The notes under the pieces: model-generated
Seen by the model: only the letters and a program-made list of their open reading frames with translations
The model's database searches: none
What the model was told of the DNA's origin: nothing
Made by a program: the position numbers and the translations under genes
In this document: piece by piece, positions 6,672 to 7,520 of the stretch
Position numbering within the stretch: position 1 is the first letter of the stretch
Layout of the letters: each line of letters opens with the position of its first letter
Assembly: GCA_011046015.1 (NCBI GenBank)
Contig: DSBO01000238.1
Coordinates: 1-7,520, forward strand
DNA: 7,520 bases
From: Thioalkalivibrio sp.
Lineage (GTDB): Bacteria > Pseudomonadota > Gammaproteobacteria > SpSt-1174
Reading direction: 5' to 3'

Positions 6672-6678
6672 TCCCCGC
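6661..6678 (+). other. GC hairpin overlapping the DUF1249 stop codon
   Basis: GCGGGG (6661-6666) pairs with CCCCGC (6673-6678) around a six-base loop containing the TGA stop. A further short GC inverted repeat (CCCGC/GCGGG, 6678-6690) follows at once. There is no T tract, so I do not call an intrinsic terminator. The rest of the interval up to about 6730 shows nothing I can name. Confidence 0.35.
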
Positions 6679-6729
6679 CCGCGCCGCGGGTCGGATGAGC
6701 GCCAGATCCCCTGTCAGTCCCTCAGCTGT

Positions 6730-6750
6730 CCTGCCGACCGGCAGGCCTGC
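6730..6750. repeat. Interleaved palindromes at the upstream edge of the isc control region
   Basis: CCTGCC (6730-6735) and GGCAGG (6740-6745) form a 6-bp stem with a 4-base loop. GGCAGG also takes part in the perfect 10-bp palindrome GCAGGCCTGC (6741-6750), so two hairpins are mutually exclusive. The second palindrome recurs in the next copy of the 35-bp tandem repeat. Confidence 0.5.
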
Positions 6751-6807
6751 AATTATGTGCGACCAATTCTTGCCGGCAGGCCTGCAATTATGTGCGACCA
6801 ATTCTTG
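6738..6807 (+). repeat. Perfect 35-bp tandem direct repeat (two copies) upstream of iscR
   Basis: Positions 6738-6772 and 6773-6807 are identical over all 35 bases and abut with no spacer. Each copy begins CCGGCAGGCCTGCAATTATG and ends GACCAATTCTTG. Each contains the 10-bp palindrome GCAGGCCTGC. The last three bases of the second copy (TTG, 6805-6807) form the start of the -35 hexamer and of the first IscR-like site, whereas the equivalent TTG of the first copy is followed by CCGG and has no promoter. A recent tandem duplication is the simplest origin; a duplicated upstream regulatory element is possible. Confidence 0.95.
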
Positions 6808-6821
6808 ACTGTATTAGTCAG
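6805..6821. promoter_or_regulatory. IscR type 1 operator, site 1 (overlaps -35)
   Basis: TTGACTGTATTAGTCAG fits the core of the known type 1 IscR consensus, YYGACTRWWWYAGTCRR, at all 17 positions; the outer ATA/TAT flanks of the longer consensus are not well conserved. [2Fe-2S]-IscR binds type 1 sites and represses its own operon when cluster supply is sufficient. The consensus is from memory of E. coli work; the match is read directly from the sequence. Confidence 0.85.
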
Positions 6822-6833
6822 TTTTTGTATAAA
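6805..6833 (+). promoter_or_regulatory. Sigma70 promoter of the isc operon
   Basis: TTGACT (-35, 6805-6810) and TATAAA (-10, 6828-6833) are separated by exactly 17 bases, each hexamer one mismatch from consensus. This is the strongest promoter seen in the window. Transcription would start near 6840, giving a leader of about 59 bases before iscR. The -35 hexamer is wholly inside an IscR-like operator, implying repression by occlusion. Confidence 0.88.
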
Positions 6834-6843
6834 GGCAGCATTC

Positions 6844-6860
6844 CCGACGGAATTAGTCGG
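6844..6860. promoter_or_regulatory. IscR type 1 operator, site 2 (downstream of -10)
   Basis: CCGACGGAATTAGTCGG matches the type 1 core with one mismatch (G for T at 6849). Its centre is 39 bp from that of site 1, nearly four helical turns, so two dimers could lie on similar faces of the DNA. It would cover the region just after the start point. The similarity to site 1 extends outward: ATTAGTCRGTTTT occurs in both. Confidence 0.72.
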
Positions 6861-6884
6861 TTTTACCCGTGCCACTCACATACT

Positions 6885-6891
6885 GAGAGGA
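6885..6891 (+). promoter_or_regulatory. Ribosome binding site of iscR
   Basis: GAGAGGA is followed by a seven-base spacer to ATG 6899, a good Shine-Dalgarno arrangement that fixes the iscR start. Confidence 0.75.
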
Positions 6892-6898
6892 CAAGCGC

Positions 6899-7381
6899 AT
6901 GAGACTATCAACCAAAGGCCGTTACGCCGTGACCGCGATGCTCGATCTGGCCATCCATGATCGCGTCGGGCCGGTAACCCTGGCCGATATCTCCCAGTGC
7001 CAGGGAATCTCGCTGTCTTACCTTGAGCAGCTGTTCGCCAAGCTGCGCAAGGATTCCCTGGTCGAGGGGGTGCGTGGTCCGGGTGGTGGCTACCGGCTGG
7101 CCCGGCCTTCGGACCAGATCTCCATTGCCGAGATCATCCACGCCGTGGACGAGAAGGTCGACGTGACCCGCTGTGGTGGCCACGAGGACTGCCAGGGCGG
7201 GGAGCGCTGCCTGACCCACGAACTGTGGAATGACCTGAGCCAGCAGTTGTACGACTTCCTCGACGGCATCACCCTGGCCGACCTGGTCGATCGCCCCGAT
7301 GTGCGCGAGATCGCCCGTCGTCAGGATGTGCGCAGCCAGCGTGACCGTGCCTACATGATGCTGCGCAGCACCGCGGCATAA
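6899..7381 (+). CDS. iscR: Fe-S cluster assembly transcription factor IscR
   Basis: This 160-residue Rrf2-family regulator begins MRLSTKGRYAVTAMLDLA, the canonical IscR start. The winged helix-turn-helix spans about residues 1-68, with the recognition region GISLSYLEQLFAKLR (36-50), including E43, and the wing VRGPGGGYRL (58-67). The [2Fe-2S] ligands C92, C98, C104 and H107 fall at the same positions as in E. coli IscR, within RCGGHEDCQGGERCLTH. A dimerisation helix precedes them (ISIAEIIHAVDE). IscR senses Fe-S status: the holo form represses the isc operon at type 1 sites, while apo-IscR can act at type 2 sites. Two type 1-like sites lie at its own promoter, consistent with autoregulation. 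iscS follows 11 bases after the stop. Confidence 0.98.
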   Translation: MRLSTKGRYAVTAMLDLAIHDRVGPVTLADISQCQGISLSYLEQLFAKLRKDSLVEGVRGPGGGYRLARPSDQISIAEIIHAVDEKVDVTRCGGHEDCQGGERCLTHELWNDLSQQLYDFLDGITLADLVDRPDVREIARRQDVRSQRDRAYMMLRSTAA

Positions 7382-7392
7382 GGAGCGTCGGC

Positions 7393-7520
7393 ATGAGCAT
7401 CAAGCTTCCGATCTATCTCGACTATTCGGCGACCACGCCGGTGGACCCGCGCGTGGCGGAGAAGCTATGTGCCTGCCTGACGCCGGACGGTCTGTTTGGC
7501 AACCCGGCCTCGCGCAGCCA
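7393..7520 (+). CDS. iscS: Cysteine desulfurase IscS, N-terminal part (partial)
   Basis: Only 42 complete codons are present before the window ends. The sequence MSIKLPIYLDYSATTPVDPRVAEKL, then LFGNPASRS, is the characteristic IscS start, with the YLDYSATTP and GNPASRSH motifs of class V aminotransferase-fold, PLP-dependent desulfurases. IscS removes sulfur from cysteine as a persulfide and donates it to IscU. The PLP lysine and catalytic cysteine loop lie beyond the edge. AAGGAG at 7380-7385 overlaps the iscR TAA and sits seven bases from ATG 7393, consistent with cotranscription and coupled translation. By family convention iscU, iscA, hscB, hscA and fdx would be expected next, but this cannot be seen here. 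Confidence 0.97.
   Translation, partial: MSIKLPIYLDYSATTPVDPRVAEKLCACLTPDGLFGNPASRS

Noticed and set aside
6738..6807. The 35-bp repeats as a CRISPR array or attachment site
   Set aside because: The two copies abut with no spacer and no cas or integrase gene is near; a tandem duplication explains them.
6568..6808. Small open frames on both strands across the DUF1249 3' end and the repeat region (73-77 codons)
   Set aside because: They span the tandem repeat and the GC hairpins, lack ribosome sites and show no recognisable protein features.

Overview
The window is GC-rich and almost fully coding, with strong G/C preference at third codon positions. It looks like an ordinary chromosomal segment of a gammaproteobacterium. 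The evidence is the succinate dehydrogenase genes followed directly by sdhE and a ygfX/cptA-type membrane protein gene, the IscR with gammaproteobacterial-type cluster ligands at the head of an isc operon, and a YqiB-like DUF1249 protein. A member of the Chromatiales/Ectothiorhodospiraceae type would fit, but the genus cannot be fixed from this sequence alone.

Layout: (1) Positions 1-1490, plus strand: the last 39 codons of sdhA, complete sdhB, sdhE (flavinylation factor) and a ygfX/cptA-like gene overlapping sdhE by 35 bp. This is the distal part of a succinate dehydrogenase operon plus maturation genes. (2) Positions 1491-1967, plus strand: an extended -10 promoter and a 132-residue protein ending in a NifU-type Fe-S scaffold domain. 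(3) Positions 1968-2027: two perfect hairpins at the convergent junction. (4) Positions 2017-6098, minus strand: a PGM1-type phosphoglucomutase gene followed 47 bp later by ppsA (PEP synthase), a likely two-gene gluconeogenic/glycogen-metabolism unit. (5) Positions 6177-6671, plus strand: a DUF1249 protein with an extended -10 so close to its ATG that the transcript may be almost leaderless. (6) Positions 6672-6898: the isc regulatory region, with a perfect 35-bp head-to-tail tandem repeat running into the -35 element, a consensus-like sigma70 promoter, and two sites resembling type 1 IscR operators. (7) Positions 6899-7520: iscR and the first 42 codons of iscS, cut by the window edge.

Functional thread: iron-sulfur biology occurs at both ends. 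SdhB carries three Fe-S clusters, the NifU-domain protein is a candidate cluster scaffold or carrier, and iscR-iscS starts the ISC assembly operon under apparent feedback control by IscR. The central block is carbon metabolism: PEP synthase makes PEP from pyruvate, and phosphoglucomutase links glucose-6-phosphate to glucose-1-phosphate.

No phage, transposon, CRISPR, RNA gene or novel defence-like system is visible. The features most worth a second look are the architecture of the isc control region (tandem repeat plus two operators), the near-leaderless DUF1249 gene, and the NifU-domain gene placed after the sdh accessory genes.
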